A stretch of DNA of 64,000 nt from Chelydra serpentina (taxonomy: Eukaryota > Chordata > Testudines > Chelydridae): assembly GCA_037349315.1 (NCBI GenBank), contig JBAIAC010000035.1, positions 9,562,501 through 9,626,500 on the forward strand. Reading direction: 5' to 3'. The position numbers and the translations under genes were made by a program. Below the pieces are notes generated by a model that was not told the DNA's origin, searched no databases, and worked only from the letters and a program-made list of their open reading frames with translations. Shown here piece after piece: positions 20,774-31,676 of the stretch. Position 1 is the first letter of the stretch, and every line of letters starts with the position of its first letter.

Positions 20774-22570
20774 TCAGTGCGACTTCTGCTGTTGCCTTTC
20801 AGAGACCAGTTCAGAAATGCGCGGCTTTACCTTGGCAAGTGCCACTCTCATGTCATTTTCGCAACAAAGTCTGTTCCTTTTCTTCGTTTTTATGTCCAGC
20901 ATCCTCGAAAAGGATTGCTCGCAAAGATATGTTGTAACAAACGGTATGAAAATCTCCAGAGCTTTCTTAGCAATAACAGGGTACTTTACCATTTGTTGAC
21001 ACCAAAACGTTGAGAGCGCTGTTGTCCTGAAGAGTTGCTGTTGAACCTGGCTTTGCTGAATTTCAATGATTTCATCAAGGTATTCATCATTGACATCTGT
21101 TGTCTCAACACTAAACGTGAACGGCTGTCTCACCCATGCTGGATATGACTCTCTTGTAGGAAAGTATCCGTCGAGAGACTTTGCAAGCGAATCTAAGTGC
21201 ATGGCAATTGCTTGCTTCAGTTCCGCGGGTACAGAAATGTCTCCGATTCCAGATACATCTTCGATCTTACTTACACAGTCGTCTAGCAGGGGAAAGTTTG
21301 CAAAGTTATCGTTCTCTATTCGTCGTTTCCATAACGGTAGCTTTTTTTGAAAAGCCTTCAGGTTTTCTCCCGCTTCGATGATGTTGACTCCACCGCCCTG
21401 CATCTGTTGATTGAGATTATTGAGAGCTGCGAAGATATCAGCCATGTACGCTAAAATGAGAATGAACTCAGAATTTTTGAAGCAATCTGCATGACAATGT
21501 TGGTGCTCTTGCAAAAACAGGGCTAATTCCACACGCACGGCAAAAACACGATTCAGCACCTGTCCCCGGGATAACCACCGAACGTTAGAATGGTACAGAA
21601 GTACCTCGAATTCAGATCCCATTTCTTTACACAGCTCCCTGAAGATGCGGTGCCTCAGAGCACTATTTCGCACATAGTTCACGCATTCCACTACAATTTT
21701 TAATACTTCTGCCAGTTTTAAAGGCAAGGTTTTTGTTGCCAACGCATGCCTGTGCAGAATACAATGCGTAACAATGATGTGTGGTGCATCGGCTTTCACT
21801 AGCGCACCAAAACCAGACTTTCTTCCCAGCATGGCTGGAGCTCCGTCCGAACAAACTGCAGAAACCATATCCCACGAAAGATTGTTGTCTTTGAAGAAGT
21901 CATCCACAAGTTTCTTCACAGCGGCTGCCTTAGTTGTTGTTGTAAGAGGCTTACAAAATAAAAAATCTTCCTTTATCACGTCGTCTTTCACATAGCGCAC
22001 GAATACTGCAAGCTGGCTTAGATTGGAAACGTCTGTGCTCTCGTCGAGTTGAAGGCTGAATTTTGCCGGGCTTGAAATCAGATCTGCAACTACTTGAGCC
22101 AAGATGTCTTTGCCCATGTCCTCTATTCTGTCGCTGATGGTGTCATTTGAAAGAGGAATTTGGGATAACTTAACTTCAGCCGCTTTTCCCAGCATGATAT
22201 TCGCCATCGTTAGCACAGCTGGTTTTATGAGTGTTTCAGCAATTGTGTGTGGTTTGCCCTGCTTTGCGATCAGGTAAGCAACTTCGTACGATGCTGTGAG
22301 GATCGGTTTGTTGATGGGTACAAAGCCGAGAACAGGCAGAGTAGCCTTTTTATCGAATCTAGCTCTCTTCACCTTGAATTCAGCGAGCGTTGTATTCTTG
22401 TGATTTCCATGCAGCTTAAGGAAGTGTTCTCTTAGTTTTGCCGGTGCTAGACTAGAATTGCTCAACTTGGCATTGCAAATCAGGCATTGCTGACTCCCAT
22501 CACGTTCCGTTATACATGTGAATCCATATTGTACATATTCGTCCAACCACTTTCTTTTTTTGCTTGACAT
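20774..22570 (-). CDS. hAT family transposase with BED zinc finger (598 aa)
   Basis: This protein would bind the ends of its element and catalyse cut-and-paste transposition in the nucleus. A basic SKKRK stretch at residues 2-6 may help nuclear entry. A BED-type zinc finger lies at about 20-55 (C29, C32, H49, H54). The RNase H-like catalytic core shows the first acidic residue D176 in LQLDESTD, the second at D242 in CSDGAPAMLG, the hAT-specific C270-x2-H273 motif, and RW at 331-332. The C-terminal hATC dimerisation region (about 525-580) contains E551 in LCEQSFSRM, the third catalytic acid. Length and layout resemble ZBED5/FAM200-like hAT proteins (Buster-like group, from memory). The ATG at 22570 is the first in frame and precedes the finger, so I accept it. 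No stop, frameshift or missing key residue is seen. It is a single exon. It could be mistaken for a domesticated host gene, but the perfect ends argue for a mobile copy. Confidence 0.95.
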   Translation of the reverse strand: MSSKKRKWLDEYVQYGFTCITERDGSQQCLICNAKLSNSSLAPAKLREHFLKLHGNHKNTTLAEFKVKRARFDKKATLPVLGFVPINKPILTASYEVAYLIAKQGKPHTIAETLIKPAVLTMANIMLGKAAEVKLSQIPLSNDTISDRIEDMGKDILAQVVADLISSPAKFSLQLDESTDVSNLSQLAVFVRYVKDDVIKEDFLFCKPLTTTTKAAAVKKLVDDFFKDNNLSWDMVSAVCSDGAPAMLGRKSGFGALVKADAPHIIVTHCILHRHALATKTLPLKLAEVLKIVVECVNYVRNSALRHRIFRELCKEMGSEFEVLLYHSNVRWLSRGQVLNRVFAVRVELALFLQEHQHCHADCFKNSEFILILAYMADIFAALNNLNQQMQGGGVNIIEAGENLKAFQKKLPLWKRRIENDNFANFPLLDDCVSKIEDVSGIGDISVPAELKQAIAMHLDSLAKSLDGYFPTRESYPAWVRQPFTFSVETTDVNDEYLDEIIEIQQSQVQQQLFRTTALSTFWCQQMVKYPVIAKKALEIFIPFVTTYLCEQSFSRMLDIKTKKRNRLCCENDMRVALAKVKPRISELVSERQQQKSH

Positions 22571-22770
22571 AGTTAGTATGAAGGGATTAAAATATTAAGA
22601 AAGAAATCACACGACGTACCATCACGACAGTTACAATTCGACTACTGGGCGCACCAAATTCCCTGCAGCACAGATAGGCCGCCTAGCGATGTGGCGTTAT
22701 CACCTGCAGCCAATGATGGACGAGCGGGGCGTGTCATCACGAATCATATGAATCGGATGTGTGTCTTGAC

Positions 22771-22824
22771 TTCCGCCGAACCCACGAGACTGACTCACCG
22801 AACCCCCGGTGTTCGATCGAACCC
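22771..22824 (+). promoter_or_regulatory. Subterminal GAACCC motifs, right end of the hAT
   Basis: GAACCC occurs at 22778-22783, 22800-22805 and 22819-22824, mostly as (C)CGAACCC, with spacings of 22 and 19 bp. Two more copies lie near the left end at 20545-20550 and 20576-20581. hAT transposases are known to need short subterminal repeats as binding sites, so these are candidates. Confidence 0.6.
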
Positions 22825-22840
22825 AGGTTAAGAACCACTG
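22825..22840 (+). repeat. Right terminal inverted repeat of the autonomous hAT
   Basis: AGGTTAAGAACCACTG, followed directly by the right CTCTAGGG duplication at 22841-22848. The match with the left end stops after 16 bp (the next bases differ), which sets the repeat length. Confidence 0.97.
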
Positions 22841-22848
22841 CTCTAGGG

Positions 22849-23804
22849 GTTCTTAGTAAATGCTACAGCTCTTATGCTTATGGTCTCATTAAATGTTCCT
22901 AGATCGAAATGATGGACAGGTGGAATCGGTCATCCATCCTGAAACTAGGCTAATTTGGGACAAAACGATTGAGTTTTGAAATATTTATTTGCACAGGCAA
23001 AACTGTACAGAGGGATTAGGCAGAGATAGCTGAATGCTGTTCACACACACACACACTTCCCCTCCCTCCTGCAAAAGCAAACCAGATTGCATTACCCAAT
23101 AAGATTAGTACTTTATTGAACCTCATTATAAGTTCACGTCCACCCATAGTCATATCCAACTGTTATTTTTGGCACACACAGCCACCATGATTTAGTATGC
23201 TGTGTGAGAAAAAATGAAGTCTCCTTCTAAAATATGTTGACTATTATTCCAGATGTGGTAGTTGCCTTATATTCTTTTCAAGCCGGGGTTGGTTGTTTTT
23301 TTTTTTTATGCTTTAGGCGGTTTGAATCTGGCCTTATTTATTTATATATTAAAGTCATGGCTGCAGGGGGAGGTACTTTTTAATGAAAGCAAAAGGAAAG
23401 GGGGATAATAAAATGTGTTCACTGGAGAAAAATATTTAGACATATAATTTTTGTATGTTCCCCAAGAAAAATAAAAAAGGAAGATATATAAGGGCACAAT
23501 TATTCACTATTCTACAAATAGCAAAATCCCGGGAAAATGTTGAATTTTAAGTAATTAGAGTTTCTCATTTAATTGACTGGTTGGAACTGTGTTATTGGCA
23601 GGAGGTCAGAGAGAGGCAATGAATCATCAGATTCTTTTACAGCAAGATCACAAATTTGTAGATACAAACTAGATATGGGGGAAACACAAATTGGCTTGGA
23701 TTTTGAACAGCCCCACAGATGTTCAGCTCTGAAGTTTTTGGTTGGCCGATTATAAAGAGAGGGGTTATTTGCAAAACTGCCGCAAGAGCTTAGTGGGGTT
23801 CAAC
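22849..23804. other. Unique AT-rich DNA with a short (CA)n run
   Basis: No recognised element apart from (CA)n at 23042-23056 and a T run near 23300. No convincing exon. Confidence 0.4.
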
Positions 23805-23879
23805 AAAGGAGTGGATATTTACACGGATAGCAAGAATATCCAGAGTTATAGTAGGAAGGATTACAAAAGATTGGAGGAA

Positions 23880-23942
23880 GAAATCCTTGCCCTATTGAAG
23901 TCATGTGAGGTTTGCCACTGATTTCAACGGGGCTAGGATTTC
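23880..23942. repeat. Foldback repeat (63 bp) nested in CR1
   Basis: Left arm GAAATCCTTGCCCTATTGAAG and right arm CAACGGGGCTAGGATTTC pair imperfectly over about 24 bp (roughly 19 matches) with a loop TGTGAGGTTTGCCAC. It interrupts otherwise continuous CR1 sequence, so it inserted later. Confidence 0.65.
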
Positions 23943-24091
23943 AACCCAAGAGTTTTGGAAGGGATATAAACCTTCATGTTCCGGGGCATAAGCTGATCTC
24001 TAACGATTAGGAGGAAACTTTCCCTATCGGCAATTTATTCCATAACTGCCTCCTAGAGGGTTTCTTGCACCTCCCTCTGAAGCAGCTGATA

Positions 24092-24276
24092 CAGGACTTT
24101 TTTGCCGCCCCAGGCCAAAAAAAAGCGTCTGGAGCGTCGCCGCCGAAGCAAAAATTAAAATTAAAAAAAAAATGACGAAGCGGAATGTGCCGCCCTAAGA
24201 TCGGCCTGAATGCCGCCCCTTTTAATGTGCCGCCCCAAGCATGTGCTTCCTAGGCTGGTGCCTAGAGCCGGCCCTG
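24092..24276. mobile_element. Non-autonomous hAT, GC-rich family A, copy 3 (185 bp)
   Basis: The exact target duplication AGCTGATA lies at 24084-24091 and 24277-24284. The right end AGAGCCGGCCCTG matches the family. The left end is CAGGACTTTTTTGCCGCCCC: compared with the copy at 2736, the GCCGGCTCTAG part of the terminal repeat has been lost. The interior has an A-rich tract and TGCCGCCC motifs. The host is a CR1 3' tail. Confidence 0.92.
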
Positions 24277-24359
24277 AGCTGATACCACCTATTGTTGGAG
24301 AAATGATACTGCCAAGATGGAACACTGGGCTGATCCAGCATGGCAATTCCTATGGCGTT

Positions 24360-27300
24360 TGGATTTTGAAGACGTCCAAGGTTGACGGAATTTGGATGTG
24401 AGTTTTGGTTCACAAAGAATAGGAAAAAAATGCAACAAATCCTTACGCAAACTCATCCATTAAATCAAGATCACATCTGCACTAGAAATAAGTAAACTGG
24501 TTCAGACCCAGATCTTCACTGAAGAGTCAAATCAACCTCTCCAGATTCAAAAGCAGTTCAGATAACATTCCTTCCATTAATTTCTCATTTTTGTGTCCTG
24601 CTGCACATCTTGGTTCTGGCCAGGGCTAGAAAAAAACTGCACAAAAAGCTATTTCCATGGTATTTCCTTGCCCAACCAGACCAGAAAGCACTGTGAATCT
24701 CATTTCATTTATAGCCCAGTTGGGCAGACTCAGGAGGTTGAGATAACTCAGATATGGTTGAAAATAAACAGCACACTTCTAGCTGCTGCCGCAAATGAAC
24801 TCTCCAGATCTTTGTTTATTTTGGTTTGTTGTAAATAATTATTTTGTGCATGAATTAACGTTGGTGATAATAATATCAGCACAAGTTACAACCGGTTCTG
24901 CTTCTATGGGAGGTGGTCTTCAAACACATGGGATTCACATTACCTCCTATTTTAGTATGGAGAATTGAAAATACTCCCAAATCTATCTTATCTAAGATGC
25001 TTAGATAGTTACCCCCGTTACTGTAGCAGCTAATTGTCTCATCGTTTTGAATCTATAAATGGGACTTTGTAAAATTTCCTCACTAATATTTATTGGGAGA
25101 ATTATGACCCATCTAACAGGATCTTCAAAGAATGTGTCTCTCCCTACATGTTTCTATGGTATATTTGCAGCATTCCTGTAATATGAATAATAAATAAAAT
25201 AACACAGCTAGTACCTTTTTCCCCAGAAATAATAGGTACTTCAGATATCTGAACCATTTTTTTTTAAAGTCTCCACATTTGTACACACAAATAATGACAC
25301 TTGCCAGCTAACTAGATGTCTGGCTACTTGTTGTACATACAACTGAGATGTACGTGTACAAATTCAGGATTTTCCCATGCAAACATCAAGGCCCAGGTGA
25401 TGATGCCCTTTTTAGACTTTTGGCTCCCAATCTTATGCACTTGGAACACTAGGCTATGACTATATGACATGGAGGATATGAGATGGGAATAACATCGTGG
25501 GAAAAAATTAAAATTGCTCTGATGGCTGTTCTATCTTACACTGGCTGTCAAATGCTCACGGGTGCTGTTCTGGTAGCCGTGGGCCATCTGGATGCAGAGT
25601 TGCCCTGGCCACACACACCCTATATCAGGTGGCAAGATTGGGAGAGACTTAAAAGCTATCACCCTGCACCACTGAGACATTCCTCTACACAATGAGAATC
25701 CTCCACTGGCCAGTTATTCCGGGGTTAAGGCTGCTTTGTGGCACCAAAACAATTCCGAAACAGCCACACCAGACTGGACAATCTGGTCCACTATTAACAT
25801 TCCCATAAATTGCAGGGGGCTTGACTTGTGAGGGGGGGCGGTACTTCAGCTTTCTGAGAAGGCTTAGTCTGGGAGAGAAGGCACTGAGTGCATTTTTCAA
25901 GCCCTACCTCTTAAAAAATGGAATCAAGAAGTTAGTTAGTGGAGTTCAATCAAATTTCAGTAATACATAATCATGAAAGTTCCACCATTAAGATAAGTGG
26001 CAGGACAGTGACTGTTGTTTTGCGGGGAAAGCCAGCCAATCCCTCTCACGGGTCACAATGTCCTGGTTCTTTGCAAAATTTCCCAAGGCTGAGTTACCTG
26101 TTAATTACATTTCTCTTGCTGCAACTGATCTACAGTGGCTTCCTTTTACTCTCTGTTATAAGTGAGTTTGCTTTACCTACGGGAGATAGTTTAATCAAGT
26201 GCCAGATTTTTATTTTATATTCAGTCCAAAGCTAACCCTCCCTCCTATTTTCACCCATGCCACCACCTTTAGATCAGCTTCTCATCCCAGTGTTAATAAC
26301 ATCATCCAGACAGGCTGACAACTGAAGCCATTCAGTATCCACCATTGATCCCATGACATGTACCGGCTTTGATGGACAAGGTCGTGTTCTTTTCTGTCCC
26401 TTCCCCACCCCTTTAATAGCAACTGATTGAAGGAATGACCCTTCAGTGAAGTGAGTTGAAGAGGTCAAAAGCCACTACTAATTGCTGGGTCTTAAGATCT
26501 CTGACTTTCTTTTTGAATTTCAAATAAATTATCTAAAGGGTGTTGATGGTATTGTACTGTGAAATTTTACAGACACACTGGACACGACACATCCTGGGTT
26601 CCTCTAGCACCTGCGACATTTTGCCCCTCCAGTTTTTTGTTACACAATGAACCACTGGAGCCATGAGTTTTAAATTAAGTTGACAAGTAGGCAGAAGAAA
26701 TGTACTTGTTTGATATTTGGTTTAGCTGCTGTGTAGTGAACTAATAAAAACCTTTTCCGTGCTTAACTAGCATCGTCATATCCTAAATGATGAGTTAAAG
26801 TAATGGCAAGAGTTGGTTTATTATTGAAGTATAACACCGGGATGTCGACTCAGCTGCAGACAGTGTGTCCTGTAAATTGACACTATCACGTGCTCACATT
26901 CCAAGATGCTCACACTCTAGATATGAGGAATGAGTAAGACTCATGGGCCAGCCCAAAGGAATAAAGGGGGAGGAGAAATAGGTAGAAAAAACTACCAAAG
27001 GGTGTTGGAGAGGGACAGGAATAGAACAAGTTGGGGGGTAGAAATTTAGTGGGGAGATAGCCACGGAGAAGAGATTTGAGTTGGAAAAATTAATTATGTG
27101 TGTCAAATAGGCTGGTTTAGTAGCCTAAATATCAGCTGTATGATTTCTAGTTCAAATCTTGCTAGGGTTATCCTCCATCGGTAGATAAATTGGCGTCCCT
27201 GCCATTTATGATTTCAGGGTCTTCCAGAGGATGCCTTAAAAGCAAAGATCCTGTCCACTCTGCATGGACATAGTCAATCACCCAGGCCAAATCCAAAAAT

Positions 27301-30210
27301 GTGTGTTGGATGTCTATCCAAAAAAGTAATTACTTCATCACACTTCACAAACTACATAGAAACAAAGTGAAAGATATTATGCAAAATATCATTCTTTAAC
27401 CTGTCATGATCTTTCTTTGTGATGTCGCCTTTTCATGGAGAATTGTTATTGTATTACATGTTCTGTCAGTATTATAGTCAATGAAGATCGAAGGGAATTA
27501 ATCATCTTCATCTGGCATCTCCACCCTGTCACTATTGTTTTCCGCAAGCATTAGATCCATTCTAACAACAAAATACCCACTATGTTTTTTCTACCTCTCA
27601 CTGCTACTACACAATACGCAGTGCACTTTTAATTCTGAATCGTCTCTTTTGGGGGAAGGAGTGGGGATTTCACACTTTTGCTCATTACGTATGCACACTG
27701 AGTTACCAGAAGGAGGTTTAACATTCTTCCAATGTTGGGAGGAGGGGAGCCAGCCTGTGGATTTACATCTCTGAATTTCAGTGGATGTGAAGGGTCTGAA
27801 ATCCCACTCATGTTTCCTTTTATTGATTGCTCCCCAGGTGAAGGAGTGGGAGTTTGGGTAAATTTATAACTAGCTAGCGAAATAAACCTCACATCTACTG
27901 AAGATATTGCATTGAACAGGAAACAAGCCCACAGAAATTCATTATGTTCCCAGAATTAAATGAAAACAATATAGTTTATGGACCATAGAAGGCAGTTAAA
28001 ATGAAACAAAAACTCCCAGGCTGCAAAGGAACTTCTTGCAGAGTCCTGGATCTCTTAGAGCAAGCACATTTTAGCTGGCAGTTTTGTGTCATCGCTTCAG
28101 CATTCAAGATCTTTGAACTGCACCCTGTAAATTGCAGCAGAAAAATACAGATACACTCCTGTGCCCTTATTCTCCCAACAAACACCAAGCGATACTCTGG
28201 AAAATTAGCAACGGTGTAATGTCAGACAACACAAGAAATACAACATGCGTATCAGCCTGAAGTATAGCGCCATTTGGATTAGTGATCTAGCCAAGCGTTC
28301 AGGCAAAAGAAGTTATTGCTTGAGAATCATTGTCCCTTGACAGCAAAAAAATTTAGAAGGAGAAGGACATGAGCCAGAGCTTTTTCAATTAGCATCAGAA
28401 GTGAGCTCCTTACAGAAAGGTCCTAAATATCCTATGAAAACCTTTCAATCTTCCCGGACATTTTTTTTTTAAATCCCCCCACCCAAAGAGAACTCACCCA
28501 GAAGGCAATGAAAGATTTTTAATAAAGCAAATCTACCAAATAATAAACAGAAGTTGTATATACAAATAGTATTTGTTGGCCCCAGCTTTATCCCAATATA
28601 ACAGGTCTGTCTGTAGGATAGGATCTAGCACTTTTGACTGCTATTTTGCCAATGGAAATAATTAACTTCTGATTACTGGGGCCAGCAGGAGAGTCAGTAT
28701 AAAATCGCAAGTGACAAAGGGAAAAGTAATCTAAACAATCCTGGATTATTACCAGTCGTACATCCTGTTCTCCATAGTAAAGGGATGGGCATTAGAATGA
28801 TCATGTTAAAATGCATTTCACTTGGAGCAGTCAGGAAAAGAAACTAGAACCTGGGGCAGAGGAAGAAATAGAGAAAAACATAATCCTCTGCCACAAATTA
28901 GGTTCACTAGGAAAGAATATTTGAAGATCTTAGTCTAAGAGGCCATTAATAGCTAGGGATGTAAATGTATAAATCACACCCTTACAGAATATTGAACATG
29001 AACCACAGATCTCCTGCACTTCAAGTATCATTGCCATAAAAAAGCACAGAATGGGTTGCAGAACATGTTCTTAGGCGTAACGCTTGCTTGAAGTACCAGA
29101 GATTTATTACAGGGACAGTGTACGGTGGAAATGATAAACAGTGTTTCTGCATCACAGGCAGATGCCGGGATATAAAAGAGTAACTATAGGTTTGAAGCTG
29201 TATTGAAAAATGAACTCTAAAAAGTGACTGGTTAAACCAGTCACATGAATGTGTAACTATTTAGCTAGACTGCACATTCCAGCAAGTCAGTGACCTAATC
29301 AGAGTCATCCTGATTGAAAATATATATAAATGAGCCCACAAGGAGGGGGGGGGGGGGAAATCACAGATAAGGATTGTAGTCCATTGAATGCTGCTGACTT
29401 CCGTCCACTCACACCTTCTTGGCTATTTGTTTGTCTCCTCCTAATGCATTCAGCTCCCATAGAGAGGGGTTGAGTGCCGTGTAGAAATTTAAACCTTTCT
29501 TCCTATACTGCACTGAACTAGGATTTTGATCTTGCTCCCTGTGAAGTGAATGGCAAAACTCCCATTGAAATCAATGGAATACATTTCACTTTCCCCCTGC
29601 TAGTCAAGGGACAGCCGAATCATTTGTTAATGCTTGGGAGGCCCTCAACCATTAGACAGACACCCCTGTCATCTTCTCAACAGCGGAGTATGATGCTTTG
29701 CCAGGGAAGGATAGGGACATGAAAGAAATCCATCCCATGGGTACTCTGCTCAGGGAGAAATAGAGGGGGGAAACCCACAGCAGTTCTCTGAAATTTTAAA
29801 GCAGCACGTTTACCCCTTTGAAACTTACTGACATAAGTTTCCCCAGCATTTAATGCTACTCCTCCCCGGATTCAGGAACTCAATGCTCTGCTTTTGCCCT
29901 TGGTGCTTCTGTTTGTCTTTTTCCGTTCACAATGTGCTCCTGAGAACTCTGATGCGTGATTGCATTATAAAATCATGCATCAAGGAGTTATTTGGCGATA
30001 GGCTCTGTGTGCGTGGAAATGTGTCTTCCTTGCTTTGATAAAAGAGGTTCACGAGCATACAAACAGGATAAACAAATCTAATTGTTACATTTGTTTTGCA
30101 TGTACGTCATTTTAGCCCTGTTTTGCAGACTTGAGTGTGTGAATAACATTAAAATATCTTATGAGTACTATTAGTTACCAAAATTTGTATATTTTCCATT
30201 AACTACAAAT
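24360..30210. other. 5.9-kb repeat-poor AT-rich stretch
   Basis: I find no delimitable transposon here. Frames are all under about 100 codons with no domain. A 13-G run is at 29345-29357, and a phrase near 29560 (CTCCCATTGAAATCAATGG) may be a scrap of a foldback repeat. Ancient relics beyond recognition by eye, or unannotated exons, cannot be excluded. Confidence 0.4.
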
Positions 30211-30211
30211 A

Positions 30212-30590
30212 CCAGAAGCTAGGAAGTGCCAGATGAGACCATTTCATCCAGTATCCTCTCTGCTGTAGTGGCCACTATCAGAAGAACCCCATCTTGGATG
30301 ATTATAGAATAACTTGCCCATAGGCGAGGTTTCTTCCTAACCCCCGGTAACGAACAGTTGGTTTATAACCTGAAGTGTGAAAGTTTGTCTAGTATAAATT
30401 TTAAATCTTGTCTTATATAATTGTGGATGTTCATATACACATGAATGTATGCTCTTTGGAATCACACTCAGATCTTTGCTGCCTTGAAGCAGTGAGTTCC
30501 ACAAGTTAATTATACATCATGTAAAAAAGTTATTTCTTTTTATCAATTTTAAATGTGTTTCTTTTCAGCTTCTTTGGGCAGGCCTTTGGA
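30212..30590 (-). mobile_element. CR1-like LINE fragment, minus strand
   Basis: On the plus strand the start is the antisense CR1 3' end (GAGACCATTTCATCCAGTAT, TAGTGGCCACTATCAGAAG), leading into antisense coding-region blocks such as GAGTTCCACAAGTTAATTAT and AAAAGTTATTTCTTTTTATC. No frame survives. Confidence 0.75.
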
Positions 30591-30636
30591 TAACCATAAG
30601 TGCCTGATGTACCTTTTTTCCCCTCTTTTGGGAGGC

Positions 30637-30750
30637 AGTGTGACCAAGTGGATAAAGCATTAGGTGGGGATTCGGGAGACCTGGATTCTATTTCCAGCTC
30701 TGCTCGTTGTTTGCTGGGAGCCCTTGAGCAAATCCCCTCTCCCTCCCCCG
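30637..30750 (+). repeat. MIR-type SINE, 5' half
   Basis: GAGGCAGTGTGACCAAGTGG, then AAAGCATTAGGTGGGGATTC, GGAGACCTGGATTCTATTTC and CCAGCTCTGCTCG follow the tRNA-like and early core part of MIR. It ends at the perfect hairpin described next; the 3' half of MIR is missing. Confidence 0.8.
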
Positions 30751-30793
30751 AGAACACTGCATGCAATTCTGGTCAATTGCATGCAGTGTTCTC
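30750..30793. repeat. Perfect 19-bp hairpin with 6-base loop
   Basis: Left arm GAGAACACTGCATGCAATT (30750-30768), loop CTGGTC, right arm AATTGCATGCAGTGTTCTC (30775-30793). No mismatch over 19 bp. Beyond the stem, a C run on the left faces a G run on the right with one extra base. It sits exactly where the MIR homology stops. Confidence 0.92.
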
Positions 30794-31668
30794 AGGGGGG
30801 GTGCCCCTTCTATCTATATAATGGCATTGCAATATTTAAATAGTGTATAGAATATATTTTTATAGGTGTATGAAGATATTTTCTTTTGTTACTTGACCAG
30901 CTCTTGTAAGTATCCAAAATGAACCCAAACCATGAAACCTTTGTGCTTCACTCACTTTTAGTAGATACCAAGACTGGGCTCCTCCTTTTCCTTGTACTTC
31001 GGGTGTTCAGCAAGACACTGACTCTATAGTACAACGCTCTCAAACCTGTGCACACCCCCAGACTGCACTTGAATGGCAACTGCTCCAAGAGTGACTTATG
31101 TAGCTGAGCTGCTGAGGCCAGGACTGGCAGGAAACACATGTTAGAAATTAGTGTGTGTCTGGTACTGTCTCCTTTCTCTGTTTCTCCAGGTGGCTGAGCA
31201 AGAATGAGAGCAAGAACATTTTCTCAGGCTGACCCTGGTTAATGTGAGCATAAATACAGGGTTAATACCCAAAGGATGGCTGATGAAGAAAAGTAACCAC
31301 GATGCGGAAAGTAATTCAAACAATTCCCTGAAAAATGTGCACCTTTGGCTTGTGTTCCAACAACAAAGAGCAAGGATTACTGTGAAATAGGAGACAAGCA
31401 TGTGTTATGTTACTTATTCCTCAGGAAGTAAGTCAGCACCATAAAAATGTTAAAACTCTTAGTGAAACTCTAACTCTGTCACTATTTTTAATCATATGTG
31501 ATGCCCAGCGTACAAGATGGTGTGTGCAGTCCCCTCTATTTGAGTACATATGGCTTTCCTGAGTGGACAGATAATGTTGTCTTGAACTCTAACAATCGCA
31601 CGTATCCTTAGGGCTTTCTAAACCTCCTGGAATGGACCAGAGATCCTGCTGCTAGATGTTTTTCCATA
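30794..31668. other. Unique AT-rich DNA, no feature seen
   Basis: No recognised repeat or domain-bearing frame. Confidence 0.4.
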
Positions 31669-31676
31669 GTCAAGTG

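Larger units (their letters stand above)
20516..22840 (-). mobile_element. Complete autonomous hAT transposon (2,325 bp)
   Basis: Terminal inverted repeats of 16 bp are perfect: CAGTGGTTCTTAACCT at 20516-20531 and AGGTTAAGAACCACTG at 22825-22840. The target duplication CTCTAGGG is exact (20508-20515 and 22841-22848) and matches the hAT preference for a central CTAG. A single uninterrupted transposase gene occupies 20774-22570 on the minus strand, with 270 bp before it and 258 bp after it inside the element. Five GAACCC motifs lie near the two ends. With intact ends, duplication and gene, it looks recently inserted and possibly still competent. Confidence 0.96.
23805..24355 (+). mobile_element. 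CR1 LINE 3' fragment with two nested insertions
   Basis: CR1 3' region: GGATATTTACACGGATAGCA, AGTTTTGGAAGGGATATAAACC, then TTTCCCTATCGGC and CATAACTGCCTCC, resuming at 24277 with the terminus GATCCAGCATGGCAATTCC. It is interrupted by a foldback repeat at 23880-23942 and a hAT element at 24092-24276. No coding part remains. Confidence 0.85.
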
